64,000 nucleotides of DNA from positions 124,001-188,000 of the forward strand of contig NZ_SCRP01000034.1 of the NCBI RefSeq assembly GCF_004298475.1, given 5' to 3'. A model generated the notes under the pieces. That model was not told the origin of the DNA. It made no database searches and was given only the letters and a program-made list of their open reading frames with translations. A program made the translations under genes and the position numbers. Positions 34,561 to 42,293 of the stretch are shown here, piece after piece. Every line of letters starts with the position of its first letter. The first letter of the stretch is position 1. The DNA comes from Paraburkholderia sp. GTDB taxonomy: Bacteria > Pseudomonadota > Gammaproteobacteria > Burkholderiales > Burkholderiaceae.

Positions 34561-34608
34561 CTTTTCACCCGCGATTTCACCCCCGATTTCACCCGCGTTT
34601 TCACCCGC
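34561..34608 (+). repeat. 12-bp tandem repeat after the ArsR-type gene (4 copies)
   Basis: Four 12-bp units with the core TTTCACCC (CTTTTCACCCGC, GATTTCACCCCC, GATTTCACCCGC, GTTTTCACCCGC) occupy 34561-34608 in the gap between the regulator and the FecR-type gene. No inverted repeat or coding potential is evident. Confidence 0.9.
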
Positions 34609-34773
34609 AAAACCGGCGCTTTTCCGCACGATCTTGCACGCTCAGCCGGCGACACACGTTCTGTTACATATCGGGGATGGCCCATTACAATTCCGCGCGC
34701 ATGGAAACAAGCGAGGCCGCTACAGTTCCTGACAGAACACGCCGAACAAGAAGGCGTGCTGTGGAGAAACAAC

Positions 34774-37410
34774 GTGAAGCACCGCACCGCTACGATCATC
34801 CAGTTTCGCCGGACCACCGGCCGCACGCTCATCGCCTGCGCCGCGCTGGCGGCGATTAATCTCGCTGCAGCGCCGACGTTCGCCCAGTCGGCGCCCGGCG
34901 GCGCACCCGCCGCCCAGAACGCCAGCATCGATCCGCCAGGGCGCGTCGCGCGGCTCGACTACATGGCGGGCCCCGTCACGACCGAACCCGCAGGCGCGAC
35001 CGACTGGTCCTACGCCCAGCTCAACCGCCCGCTCACGACCGGCGACCAGCTCTGGGACGACGCAAACGCGCGCTCCGAGTTGCACATCGGATCGACGGCG
35101 GTCCGCGTCGGCGCACAGACGAGCGTCGACGTCCTGAATCTCGACGATTCGACAGCCCAGTTGAAGGTCGCGCAAGGCACGCTCTCGACGCGGGTGCGCG
35201 AACTGCCCCGCGGCACCGCCTGGGAAATCGACACGCCGAATCTCGCGCTTGGCGTGAACGGCCCCGGCGACTATCGCGTCGACGTAGCGCCGGACGGCAG
35301 TTCGACGACCGTGACGGTGCGTAGCGGCAGCGCGACCGTCTACGGCGAGAACGGCCAGTTGCCGATGTCGGCGGGCCAGCAGATCCGCTTCGCCGGAACC
35401 GACCTGCAGGAAGAGGCCAGCGAACCCGCACCGCCGCCTGATTCATTCGATCGGTGGGCGCGCGCGCGTGACGCCGCGGAGGACCGCTCGATCTCGGCGC
35501 GCTATGTTTCGCGCGACATGCCGGGCTATCAGGACCTCGACGCCAACGGCACCTGGCACGACGACCCGCAATACGGCGAAGTCTGGGAGCCGAACGCGCA
35601 GCCCGAGGGCTGGGCGCCGTATCACGACGGCCAGTGGGTCTGGCAGGCGCCGTGGGGCTGGACGTGGGTCGACGACGCGCCCTGGGGTTTCGCGCCCTAC
35701 CACTACGGACGCTGGGCCAATATCGACGATGAGTGGGCCTGGGTTCCGGGTCCGCTGATCGACAGCGAGCCGCCGGTCTATGCGCCTGCGCTCGTCGCCT
35801 TCGTCGGCGGCGGCGATGGCGGCCCCGACTGGAGCATCGCACTGAGCGGCGGCGGCATCGCGGCGGCAGGCGTCGCGTGGTTCGCGCTCGGCCCGGGCGA
35901 GCCGTGGCATCCGCGCTCGGCGGACTGGAGCCCGGACTACTACGAGCGGGTGAACCGGACCGTCGTCAACAACATCAACATCCGCAATACGTACGTGAAC
36001 AATACGTACGTGAACTATCGCGTCCCAGGCGCAGTGACGGCGGTGCCCGCGACAGCGTTCGTCCACGGCCAGCCGGTTGCGCGCTTCGCGCAGCGCGTCG
36101 ATCCGCAGCAATGGCGCGGCGCGCACATCGCATCGGGCACGCCGGGCATCGCGCCGGTGTCGGGCAGCTTCGGCGGCAACATGCGGCGCGCCGACTATCG
36201 TCCGCCGGGTGCGCTCGCACAGCGCCAGGTCGTGGCGACGCGCGCGCCGGTAACACCGCCCGCCTTGCACGACAATCTCGCCCAACGCTTCGCGCGCGAG
36301 CACGGCACGGTGCCGGGCGCGGGCGCGCCGGTAGTGCGTGCTTCCGCGCCCGCGCATGCGCCGTTCGGCGCGCCGCAGCGGACATGGGGCCAGCAGAACG
36401 TGCGCGTGGTGCCGCCGCATTCGCCGGTGATCGCCGGGAACGGACGGCCCGCCAGCGTGGCGCCGCAGCCCGGCCGTGCACCCGGCTTCGCCGCGCATGC
36501 GCCCGTGCAGGACCATGCCCAGGCGGGAATGGTGCCTGCAATGGCGAATCCGCGCGGTCCGGGTCCGGCAACGCAGGACCACGGCGTGCCGCGTCCGCCG
36601 CAGTTTGCGGGCCGGCCGACGGAGGCCATGCGCGGCGGTATGCCTGGCACGCCCGCTCGCGAGCCAGGCCGCGCACCGAACGCGGCACAGGTTGAAACGC
36701 ATCAGCCGATGTGGACGCAACCGCATGCGCCGATGGCCACGCGCGACCAGCCCGCCGCGCGCGAGAACAAGCGCCCGCCGCAATTCGCGATGCAACAGCC
36801 GCGCGATGTCTCCCGCAGTCAGCCGCAGCCCCAGATGCGCCAGATGCGCGAAGCCGCGCCCGAACGCATGCCGCAGCCGCCGCAGCAGCAAGCGCATCCT
36901 GAGGTTCGTCCGCAGCCGCCAGAGCAACATGCGGCATTCCAACCGCAACCGCAACAGCAATCGCAGCCTCAGCCTCAGCCGCGCGCTGAGTTCCGTCCGC
37001 AACCGCAGCCTCAGCCGCAGCCGCGCGCCGAGTTCCGCCCGCAACCGCAGCCTCAACCGCAGCCGCAGCCGCGCGCCGAGTTCCACCCGCAGCCGCAGCC
37101 TCAACCGCAGCCGCGCGCTGAGTTCCACCCGCAACCGCAGCCTCAACCGCAGCCGCGCGCTGAGTTCCGCCCGCAACCGCAACCTCAAGCGCAGCCGCGT
37201 GCGGAGTTCCGTCCGCAACCGCAGCCTCAAGCGCAGCCGCGTGCTGAGTTCCGCCCGCAACCGCAGCCTCAACCGCAGCCGCAGCCGCGTGCGGAGTTCC
37301 ACCCGCAGCCGCAACCCCAGCCGCATCCGGCTCCGCCTCCGCCTCCGGCCCCTGCGCCGCATCCGAATCCGAACGCGAACAGCGGCCACGACAATCATCA
37401 GCATGGCTAA
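34774..37410 (+). CDS. FecR/DUF6600-type secreted protein with Pro-Gln repeat tail
   Basis: An 878-residue exported protein. After a signal peptide (RTLIACAALAAINLAAAPTFAQ) comes a FecR-like segment (residues ~45-175: DYMAGPVTTEP...GDQLWDDANARSELHIGSTAVRVGAQTSVDVLNL). Then comes a Trp-rich DUF6600-type region around YGEVWEP, GWAPYHDGQWVW, GFAPYHYGRW and EWAWVPGP, then a long Pro/Ala/Gln-rich part, and finally eight PRAEF(R/H)PQPQPQ units (DNA 36960-37335) ending in a His tail. The GTG at 34774 with GGAG 7 nt upstream marks the start. No FecR partner regulator is nearby, so a role in the cell envelope is only a guess. Confidence 0.85.
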   Translation: MKHRTATIIQFRRTTGRTLIACAALAAINLAAAPTFAQSAPGGAPAAQNASIDPPGRVARLDYMAGPVTTEPAGATDWSYAQLNRPLTTGDQLWDDANARSELHIGSTAVRVGAQTSVDVLNLDDSTAQLKVAQGTLSTRVRELPRGTAWEIDTPNLALGVNGPGDYRVDVAPDGSSTTVTVRSGSATVYGENGQLPMSAGQQIRFAGTDLQEEASEPAPPPDSFDRWARARDAAEDRSISARYVSRDMPGYQDLDANGTWHDDPQYGEVWEPNAQPEGWAPYHDGQWVWQAPWGWTWVDDAPWGFAPYHYGRWANIDDEWAWVPGPLIDSEPPVYAPALVAFVGGGDGGPDWSIALSGGGIAAAGVAWFALGPGEPWHPRSADWSPDYYERVNRTVVNNINIRNTYVNNTYVNYRVPGAVTAVPATAFVHGQPVARFAQRVDPQQWRGAHIASGTPGIAPVSGSFGGNMRRADYRPPGALAQRQVVATRAPVTPPALHDNLAQRFAREHGTVPGAGAPVVRASAPAHAPFGAPQRTWGQQNVRVVPPHSPVIAGNGRPASVAPQPGRAPGFAAHAPVQDHAQAGMVPAMANPRGPGPATQDHGVPRPPQFAGRPTEAMRGGMPGTPAREPGRAPNAAQVETHQPMWTQPHAPMATRDQPAARENKRPPQFAMQQPRDVSRSQPQPQMRQMREAAPERMPQPPQQQAHPEVRPQPPEQHAAFQPQPQQQSQPQPQPRAEFRPQPQPQPQPRAEFRPQPQPQPQPQPRAEFHPQPQPQPQPRAEFHPQPQPQPQPRAEFRPQPQPQAQPRAEFRPQPQPQAQPRAEFRPQPQPQPQPQPRAEFHPQPQPQPHPAPPPPPAPAPHPNPNANSGHDNHQHG
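36960..37335 (+). repeat. Coding repeat array, PRAEF(R/H)(PQ)n, eight units
   Basis: Eight 42-48 bp units encode Pro-Arg-Ala-Glu-Phe-Arg/His followed by Pro-Gln dipeptides. Units differ in the number of PQ pairs and in silent bases, as expected for expansion by slipped pairing followed by drift. Confidence 0.9.
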
Positions 37411-37450
37411 GCGCCTGCACCGCACGCGTCACAGCGGCGGCAGCGCCAAC

Positions 37451-37488
37451 AAAAATCCCGCAGTCCTCTTCAGGACTGCGGGATTTTT
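37451..37488. terminator. Strong bidirectional terminator, FecR-type gene/thyA
   Basis: A 17-bp perfect stem (37451-37467 with 37472-37488) around CTTC, with AAAAA on the left arm and TTTTT on the right arm, lies between the convergent genes. Confidence 0.95.
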
Positions 37489-37512
37489 ATCGGGGATGAG
37501 AACAGCGAGGAA

Positions 37513-38493
37513 TCAGACCGCCATCGGCGCGGTCAGCGGCTCGTGATGCCGGTAGCCGACGAGCGAGAAGTCGGCGGGCTCGACTTTCTCCAGCCACTCG
37601 GGCGCGTAGACGCCCGTCTTCGCATACTCGGGCACGCGCTCCGAAATCGCGAGCTGCGGGCTGTCGAACGGCTCGCGGCGCAGTTGCTCGTTGAGCATGT
37701 CGAGCTGGTTTTCGTAGATGTGCGCGTCGCCGATGAAGTACGTGAACCAGCGCGGCGTATAGCCGGTCAAGCGCCCGACGAGGTGCAGCAGCACCGCGCC
37801 TTCGGTCAGGTTGAACGGCGTGCCGAGCCCCACGTCGTTACTGCGGATATACAGGCACAGCGAGATCTCGCGCTTCACCGGATTCGGCAGGAACTGGTAC
37901 AGCAGATGGCACGCGGGCAGCGCGATTTCCTCGAGCACCGCCGGATTCCAGCCATGAAACAGGATGCGCCGGTCGGTGGGGTTGTTCACGATCGTGTCGA
38001 GGCACTGGCGCAACTGGTCGATGGCCTTGTATAGCAGCACCTTCGGACGGCCGTCCTCGACGAACTGCGCCACGCGCGCGTAGCCGCGCGTTTCGGCGTC
38101 GGCGAGACGGGCCGCCGCAGAGTCGGCGTCGGCGTCGAGCACCTTGTACGCCGGCCAGCGCCGCCACTGCACGCCGTAGACGTCGCCGAGATCGTCGGTG
38201 CCCTCGCGATACGGATTCGCGAGCCACTGCGCGTTGTCGTTGGCATTGGCGTCCCAGACCTTGCAGCCGAGCGCACGAAAATCGGCCGCGCTGCTCGATG
38301 CACGCAAAAAGCCGATCAGTTCGCCGACCGCCGACTTGAACGCCAGTTTTTTCGTCGTCACGGCGGGAAAGCCCTGCTGGAGATCGAAGCGCAGCATGGC
38401 GCCGGGCTGGCTGATCGTGCGGATGCCGGTGCGGTTTTCCTGCCAGGTGCCGGTGTCGAGAATCGAGCGGACAAGCTCGAGATACTGTTTCAT
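37513..38493 (-). CDS. thyA: Thymidylate synthase
   Basis: A 326-residue ThyA that methylates dUMP to dTMP with 5,10-methylene-tetrahydrofolate. The nucleophile is Cys195 in [28 protein letters not shown], the folate/dUMP-binding [27 protein letters not shown] and the C-terminal APMAV are in place. It is longer than E. coli ThyA (264) because of an insertion around residues 85-160, as in other long ThyA proteins. Its metabolic partner folA lies about 10 kb away beyond the fibre locus. Confidence 0.97.
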   Translation of the reverse strand: MKQYLELVRSILDTGTWQENRTGIRTISQPGAMLRFDLQQGFPAVTTKKLAFKSAVGELIGFLRASSSAADFRALGCKVWDANANDNAQWLANPYREGTDDLGDVYGVQWRRWPAYKVLDADADSAAARLADAETRGYARVAQFVEDGRPKVLLYKAIDQLRQCLDTIVNNPTDRRILFHGWNPAVLEEIALPACHLLYQFLPNPVKREISLCLYIRSNDVGLGTPFNLTEGAVLLHLVGRLTGYTPRWFTYFIGDAHIYENQLDMLNEQLRREPFDSPQLAISERVPEYAKTGVYAPEWLEKVEPADFSLVGYRHHEPLTAPMAV

Positions 38494-38617
38494 GCGGGGT
38501 CCCTTCGGCGGGCGCGCGGCACCCGGTTCGGATCGATAAACCCCGATTCTAGCAAGCGCGCCGCCGGGGCCTGGAAAACCGGCCCGGCGCGCGTGGAAGA
38601 TGATATGCGACCCGGAC

Positions 38618-40009
38618 TTACAGGCTGCCCGCCGAAAGCATCCCGCCCGGATGCGGCGAGAGCGGCTCGCTTTCCATGTGGCGCATGCCGTGCGCGCACA
38701 GCAGCCGGTAAAGCGTCACGCGCGAGATGCCGAGTTCGTGCGCGGCGTCGCCAAGGCGCCCGCGATGGCGCAGGAGCGCGAGTTCGATCGCCTGGCGTTC
38801 GGCGGACTCGCGCGCCTGCGCGAGCGACACCGGCATCACCTCGACGTAGTCGCCCAGTTCGAGATCGCGCGCCGTGATCGAGCGCCCTTCCGACATCACG
38901 ATCGCACGCCGCACGCGGTTGATCAGTTCGCGCACGTTGCCCGGCCAGCTGTAGTTGTGGAGCGCCGCGATCGCGTCGGGCGAGAAGCCGCGCAGACGCC
39001 GGCTGCCATCCTTGCGGAAGCGCTCGAGCATGTGCCGCGCGAGCAGTTCGATGTCCTTGCCGCGCGCGCGCAGCGGCGGCTCGTCGATCTGCAGCACGCA
39101 CAGGCGGTGATACAGATCCTGGCGGAAGCGCCCTTCGGCCATGGCGGCGCGCATGTCGACGTGCGTCGCCGAAATGATGCGCACATCCACCGGCATCGAC
39201 TGATGTCCGCCGAGGCGCTCGATCTTGCCCTCCTGGAGAAAGCGCAGCAGGCTCGCCTGGCTTTCCATCGGCAGGTCGCCGATTTCATCGAGAAAGAGCG
39301 TGCCGCCATGGGCCGCCTCGACGCGCCCGATCTTGCGCTGGTTCGCGCCCGTGAACGCGCCGCGCTCGTAGCCGAACAGTTCCGACTGCAGCAGATGCGG
39401 CGGAATCGCACCGCAGTTGATCGGCACGAACGGCGCACCGCGCCGCGACGAGCGCTCGTGAATGGCAACAGCGGTGAGTTCCTTGCCGGTGCCCGACTCG
39501 CCCGAGATGAAGACCGGCGCATCGGTCAGGGCAACCTTGCGGATGGAGCGAAAGAGCGCGAGCATCGCCTCGCACGAGCCGACCATCTCGCCTTCGGCGC
39601 CGCCCGTCGTGTCGTTCGAGGCCGTCTCGCCCAGCGAAACCATCCCGTACGCGTGGCCGACGGAATCAACGATGCGCTCGCCGCTCCACGGGACCGTTAC
39701 GTAGTCGAAACAGTAATCGCGCACGAGGCGGCGCAGCGTGGCGTCCTGGAGCTGGCCGGTCGTCGTGGCGGCGACCCAGCCGACGTTGGGCAGCGTGAGG
39801 CACGGCTCGAACGAGCCGATCTCCTCCAGATGGAAATGGCTGGAGAGGTCCAGCAGGCCGCCTGCGGGCGACCCGGCGCGCAGCACCCGGCGCGCGTCAC
39901 GTGCGTTGCCGACCACTTCCACCTGCCAGCCGCGCTCGTGGAACCGCTCATTCAGCGCGTCGCTTGGACTGCGTGATACATACACCAGTTGCCGCGTTGC
40001 GGGTTCCAT
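38618..40009 (-). CDS. Sigma-54-dependent activator, VpsR-like (paralogue 1)
   Basis: A 463-residue enhancer-binding protein. Residues 1-140 form a degenerate receiver-like N-terminal domain. The AAA+ domain follows with Walker A GESGTGKE (170-177), the sigma-54-contacting GAFTGA loop (217-222) and FLDEIGD (239-245), and a Fis-type helix-turn-helix lies near the C-terminus ([19 protein letters not shown]). The architecture resembles VpsR/BerB-type activators that bind c-di-GMP and drive matrix genes; c-di-GMP binding here is untested. It is divergent from the fap-like operon, and its AAA+ core is almost identical to that of the activator at 46972-48519. It is the best candidate for turning that operon on. 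Confidence 0.92.
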   Translation of the reverse strand: MEPATRQLVYVSRSPSDALNERFHERGWQVEVVGNARDARRVLRAGSPAGGLLDLSSHFHLEEIGSFEPCLTLPNVGWVAATTTGQLQDATLRRLVRDYCFDYVTVPWSGERIVDSVGHAYGMVSLGETASNDTTGGAEGEMVGSCEAMLALFRSIRKVALTDAPVFISGESGTGKELTAVAIHERSSRRGAPFVPINCGAIPPHLLQSELFGYERGAFTGANQRKIGRVEAAHGGTLFLDEIGDLPMESQASLLRFLQEGKIERLGGHQSMPVDVRIISATHVDMRAAMAEGRFRQDLYHRLCVLQIDEPPLRARGKDIELLARHMLERFRKDGSRRLRGFSPDAIAALHNYSWPGNVRELINRVRRAIVMSEGRSITARDLELGDYVEVMPVSLAQARESAERQAIELALLRHRGRLGDAAHELGISRVTLYRLLCAHGMRHMESEPLSPHPGGMLSAGSL

Positions 40010-40419
40010 TATTCAGATCCTCTCGCCGACATCTTGTTTGTAAATGACGACACGCACCTGAATGCCCAGATACGGAGCATAAAGCACCGGTCATTCTGCC
40101 TCGATCAGAAGCGAACGAACATGCTTTTGGCGACGATGAAACCCCGAGACGCGGCGTGTGTGTCATTGCCCCCGAGGGGGTCTTATTCTAATTTGCTCAA
40201 GCGTGTTTTGATCAAGCTTACTCTATGCGCAACATTTCTGGATAGAAATTATGCCTGACGTATCAAAACGGGTCGGATGGAAAGGCTTCCAGCGTCAGCC
40301 GTCGGCTATTGTCGCAAACCAGATTAATAAAGCAGTTGTTTTCAACATAACAGCAACATTAATGTGGCGTTTCCAGAATGTATTACCCGTGCAATACGAA
40401 ACTGTGTTTTAAGGGGCTC

Positions 40420-40439
40420 ACGTTTCAGCGCTGAAACGT
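40420..40439. promoter_or_regulatory. Perfect 20-bp palindrome, candidate activator-binding site
   Basis: ACGTTTCAGCGCTGAAACGT is a perfect palindrome whose centre lies about 85 bp upstream of the -24 element of the sigma-54 promoter, where enhancer sites normally sit. A Fis-type dimer would be expected to bind such a site. Confidence 0.65.
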
Positions 40440-40450
40440 TTTGGTGAAAA

Positions 40451-40473
40451 TCCGCCATTCGAGAATCGGCGGA
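40451..40473. promoter_or_regulatory. Second inverted repeat upstream of the fibre operon
   Basis: TCCGCCATTC (40451-40460) pairs with GAATCGGCGGA (40463-40473) with one bulged base and a 2-nt loop. It lies between the palindrome and the promoter and may be another operator or a transcription-blocking hairpin. Confidence 0.4.
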
Positions 40474-40512
40474 AAAAGCGCTCTCCAAAGTACATCAATG
40501 GATTGCGGCGCA

Positions 40513-40528
40513 TGGCACACGTTTCGCT
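40513..40528 (+). promoter_or_regulatory. Sigma-54 (RpoN) promoter of the fibre operon
   Basis: TGGCACACGTTTCGCT matches the TGGCACG-N4-TTGCW consensus with the invariant GG (40514-40515) and GC (40526-40527) exactly 10 bp apart. Transcription should start near 40539, giving a leader of about 16 nt that carries AGGAG 7 nt before the ATG at 40555. Confidence 0.75.
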
Positions 40529-40530
40529 AA

Positions 40531-40549
40531 ATCTCCTGCACGAGGAGAT
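40531..40549 (+). promoter_or_regulatory. Inverted repeat covering predicted start site and Shine-Dalgarno
   Basis: ATCTCCT (40531-40537) pairs with AGGAGAT (40543-40549) across GCACG. The right arm is the Shine-Dalgarno. The expected sigma-54 start point (about 40539) lies in the loop, so only longer read-through RNAs would fold it and mask the ribosome site. Confidence 0.5.
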
Positions 40550-40554
40550 ACGCC

Positions 40555-41064
40555 ATGCGACTCAACCACCTCATCGTCAGGCGCCATGCCACCGGCAGCA
40601 CCGCAGCCCTTGTGACGTTCACAGCGGCGGCGCTGCTCGGGTTTGCACCCGCGGTGCACGCGCAGACACCGGACGGCGCAGCCGGTACGCCCGCCGCCCA
40701 GGTGCAAGCCAATTCGTCTGCCGATGTCATGCCTGCAACGCTCCATACGTTGTCCGCGCCCGCGCTCGTCCCGGCGACGCTCGACACGAGTCCGCCGCCG
40801 ACGGACAGCGGCGCGCTCGCTGAAAGCTCGACACCGCCCGCCGACGACCCCGTGGTAGCCGGCAGCCCGCTGGACGACCAGACGCTCGCGCACCAGCGTG
40901 GCGGCGCAGTCGGCATGTTGATGGTCGCGGCCACGCCGCAGCTCATGCGCGGCGGCGGCAGCGTCACCCTGTGGGATGAAATCGCCCCGCCCGCACCGTT
41001 GCCGATTCCGGTCGACAACTCACAGGCGGCGCAAGGAAACATCGCCAATTACACGAGAAAGTAA
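40555..41064 (+). CDS. Secreted protein, first gene of fap-like operon, unknown family
   Basis: A 169-residue exported protein with a signal peptide (TGSTAALVTFTAAALLGFAPAVHAQ). The mature part is Ala/Pro/Thr-rich and looks disordered, with a short Gly-rich hydrophobic patch (HQRGGAVGMLMVAATPQLMRGGGSVTLWDE) before the end. I recognise no family. By position it could play the part of FapA, the chaperone-like first gene of Pseudomonas fap operons, but no sequence similarity is visible. It starts just after the sigma-54 promoter with a good AGGAG and is the operon's first gene. Confidence 0.75.
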   Translation: MRLNHLIVRRHATGSTAALVTFTAAALLGFAPAVHAQTPDGAAGTPAAQVQANSSADVMPATLHTLSAPALVPATLDTSPPPTDSGALAESSTPPADDPVVAGSPLDDQTLAHQRGGAVGMLMVAATPQLMRGGGSVTLWDEIAPPAPLPIPVDNSQAAQGNIANYTRK

Positions 41065-41135
41065 ACCGGGCCGCTAGCGCGGAACGGCGTCCGGCATGGC
41101 GTGAGCCACACAAGCCGGACTCGTTGGAGACCAGC

Positions 41136-41633
41136 ATGCCAGCCTGCATCACGACACCGGCCCACAGCCGGCGTTCGGCCAGGGGCGCCGCAGTTGTCTG
41201 CGGATTCCTTGCAGCCGGTGTTTCAGCAGTCGCCGCAGCGCAACAGGGCGACAATCCCGGCGACATCGTCGTCGCACGCGACATCACCCCGCGCAGCGCC
41301 TTCGCCAACGTGCCGAAGCGCCAGGATCCGGTCGCCGTGCGCGCGACCACCTTCCCCGCGAGCGGCTTCGATCCGGCGATGGCCGCCGTCGCCTCGGACG
41401 CCGATCTCACGAACGCGCGCGGCTCCGCTGGCGTCGCGCCGGGCAGCACGACCAACACCAACGCCAACGCCGCGGGCATGCAGGCGCTCACCGGCATCCT
41501 GAGCGGCCGCAACACCGGCAGCAATGTGGCGATGGGCGCAAGCGCCCAGCCGGGCGGCATCGGCAACACGATCTCGTCCGGCGTGAACGGCGCGCTCGCG
41601 CCGCTCGCCGCCGCCCTCGGAGCCCTCAAATGA
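41136..41633 (+). CDS. Secreted Ala/Gly/Asn-rich protein of fap-like operon
   Basis: A 165-residue exported protein. The signal peptide is followed by QQGDNPGDIVVARDITPRSAFANVPKRQDPVAVRATTF and an Ala/Gly/Asn/Thr-rich C-terminal half (STTNTNANAAGMQALTGILSG through APLAAALGALK). No Fap repeat is present and I recognise no family. Preceded by GGAG 6 nt before the ATG at 41136. The stop overlaps the start of the next gene (ATGA), so it is co-translated with the first repeat protein and probably serves the same assembly system, perhaps as a chaperone or minor component. Confidence 0.75.
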   Translation: MPACITTPAHSRRSARGAAVVCGFLAAGVSAVAAAQQGDNPGDIVVARDITPRSAFANVPKRQDPVAVRATTFPASGFDPAMAAVASDADLTNARGSAGVAPGSTTNTNANAAGMQALTGILSGRNTGSNVAMGASAQPGGIGNTISSGVNGALAPLAAALGALK

Positions 41634-42265
41634 GCGCGCCCCGCAGGTGCTCCCGCCGGCCGCGGCAGGCAACGCTCGCGCTCGCCGCATGCCTCGTCTG
41701 CGCAGGCGCGGCACAAGTACAAGCCCAGGCGCAGACGGTCAACAACGTGAGCGCCGACATCGGCGCGGGCGCCGCGAACGGCACGCTCGGCGCGGTCGCC
41801 GTCAACGAGGCAGCCGGCCTCAACAATGCGCAGGCCAATCAGCTCACGGTCACGAGCGGCAGCCCGGTCATGGTCAACAGCATCGGCGGCGAACAGTACG
41901 CAAGCGCGCGGGCGCGCCTCGGCAATGCGAGCGCGAGCATCGGCGAAGGCGCCTTTGCCAGCGCGTCGGGCGCAGTCATGGTCAACCAGGCTGCGGGCAT
42001 GGGAAATACGCAGAGCAACAGTGCCCGGATCGGCACTGGTGCGATCGGCGTGGATGTCGCCTCGGATGCGGAACTGTCCGCGGCGGCAGCGACGAACGGG
42101 GGTCCGGGTCGATCGGACGAGACCCATGGCATTCGTGAAGCGCGTATCGGCAGTACAGCATTCAGGAATGCGACGGGTCTCGTGCAGGTGAACCAGACCG
42201 TCGGAGCCGGTAATGCTACGGCGAACAGTTTTGTGCTCCGTCCCCCGGCGGGCACTCTTTTCTAA
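41630..42265 (+). CDS. Fap-repeat minor amyloid subunit (FapB-like)
   Basis: A 211-residue exported protein with a signal peptide ending near AQVQAQA. The mature chain carries three imperfect repeats of the Fap amyloid type: GAVAVNEAAGLNNAQANQ, GAVMVNQAAGMGNTQSNS and GLVQVNQTVGAGNATANS, i.e. V-x-VN-x-x-AG-x-x-N-x-Q-x-N. In Pseudomonas FapB is the nucleator, shorter than FapC, and sits directly before it, as here. The short linkers between repeats (SASIGEGAFASA, IGSTAFRNA) look like the second motif of those repeats. The start overlaps the previous stop; the next gene begins 28 bp later with its own CGGAG. Confidence 0.72.
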   Translation: MSAPRRCSRRPRQATLALAACLVCAGAAQVQAQAQTVNNVSADIGAGAANGTLGAVAVNEAAGLNNAQANQLTVTSGSPVMVNSIGGEQYASARARLGNASASIGEGAFASASGAVMVNQAAGMGNTQSNSARIGTGAIGVDVASDAELSAAAATNGGPGRSDETHGIREARIGSTAFRNATGLVQVNQTVGAGNATANSFVLRPPAGTLF

Positions 42266-42293
42266 CTGAACAAATCAGTATCGGAGCGACATC

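Larger units (their letters stand above)
40010..40554. other. AT-rich divergent regulatory region of the fibre operon
   Basis: 545 bp between the sigma-54 activator and the first secreted-protein gene, visibly poorer in GC than the rest of the window. It contains no gene I can support. It holds a perfect 20-bp palindrome (40420-40439), a second inverted repeat (40451-40473), a sigma-54 promoter (40513-40528) and a TTGATCAA motif at 40207-40214. No clear IHF site was found by eye, although IHF or another bending protein is usually needed between activator site and promoter. Confidence 0.7.

Noticed and set aside
33604..34773. Extension of the FecR-type gene frame upstream across the ArsR-type gene
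   Set aside because: The frame is open but the product there is Arg-rich noise, and GTG 34774 has GGAG plus a signal peptide. The ArsR frame in the same region has a real domain.
41065..41135. A second sigma-54 promoter before the second operon gene
   Set aside because: A TGGCGTG occurs at about 41098, but no GC lies at the required spacing.
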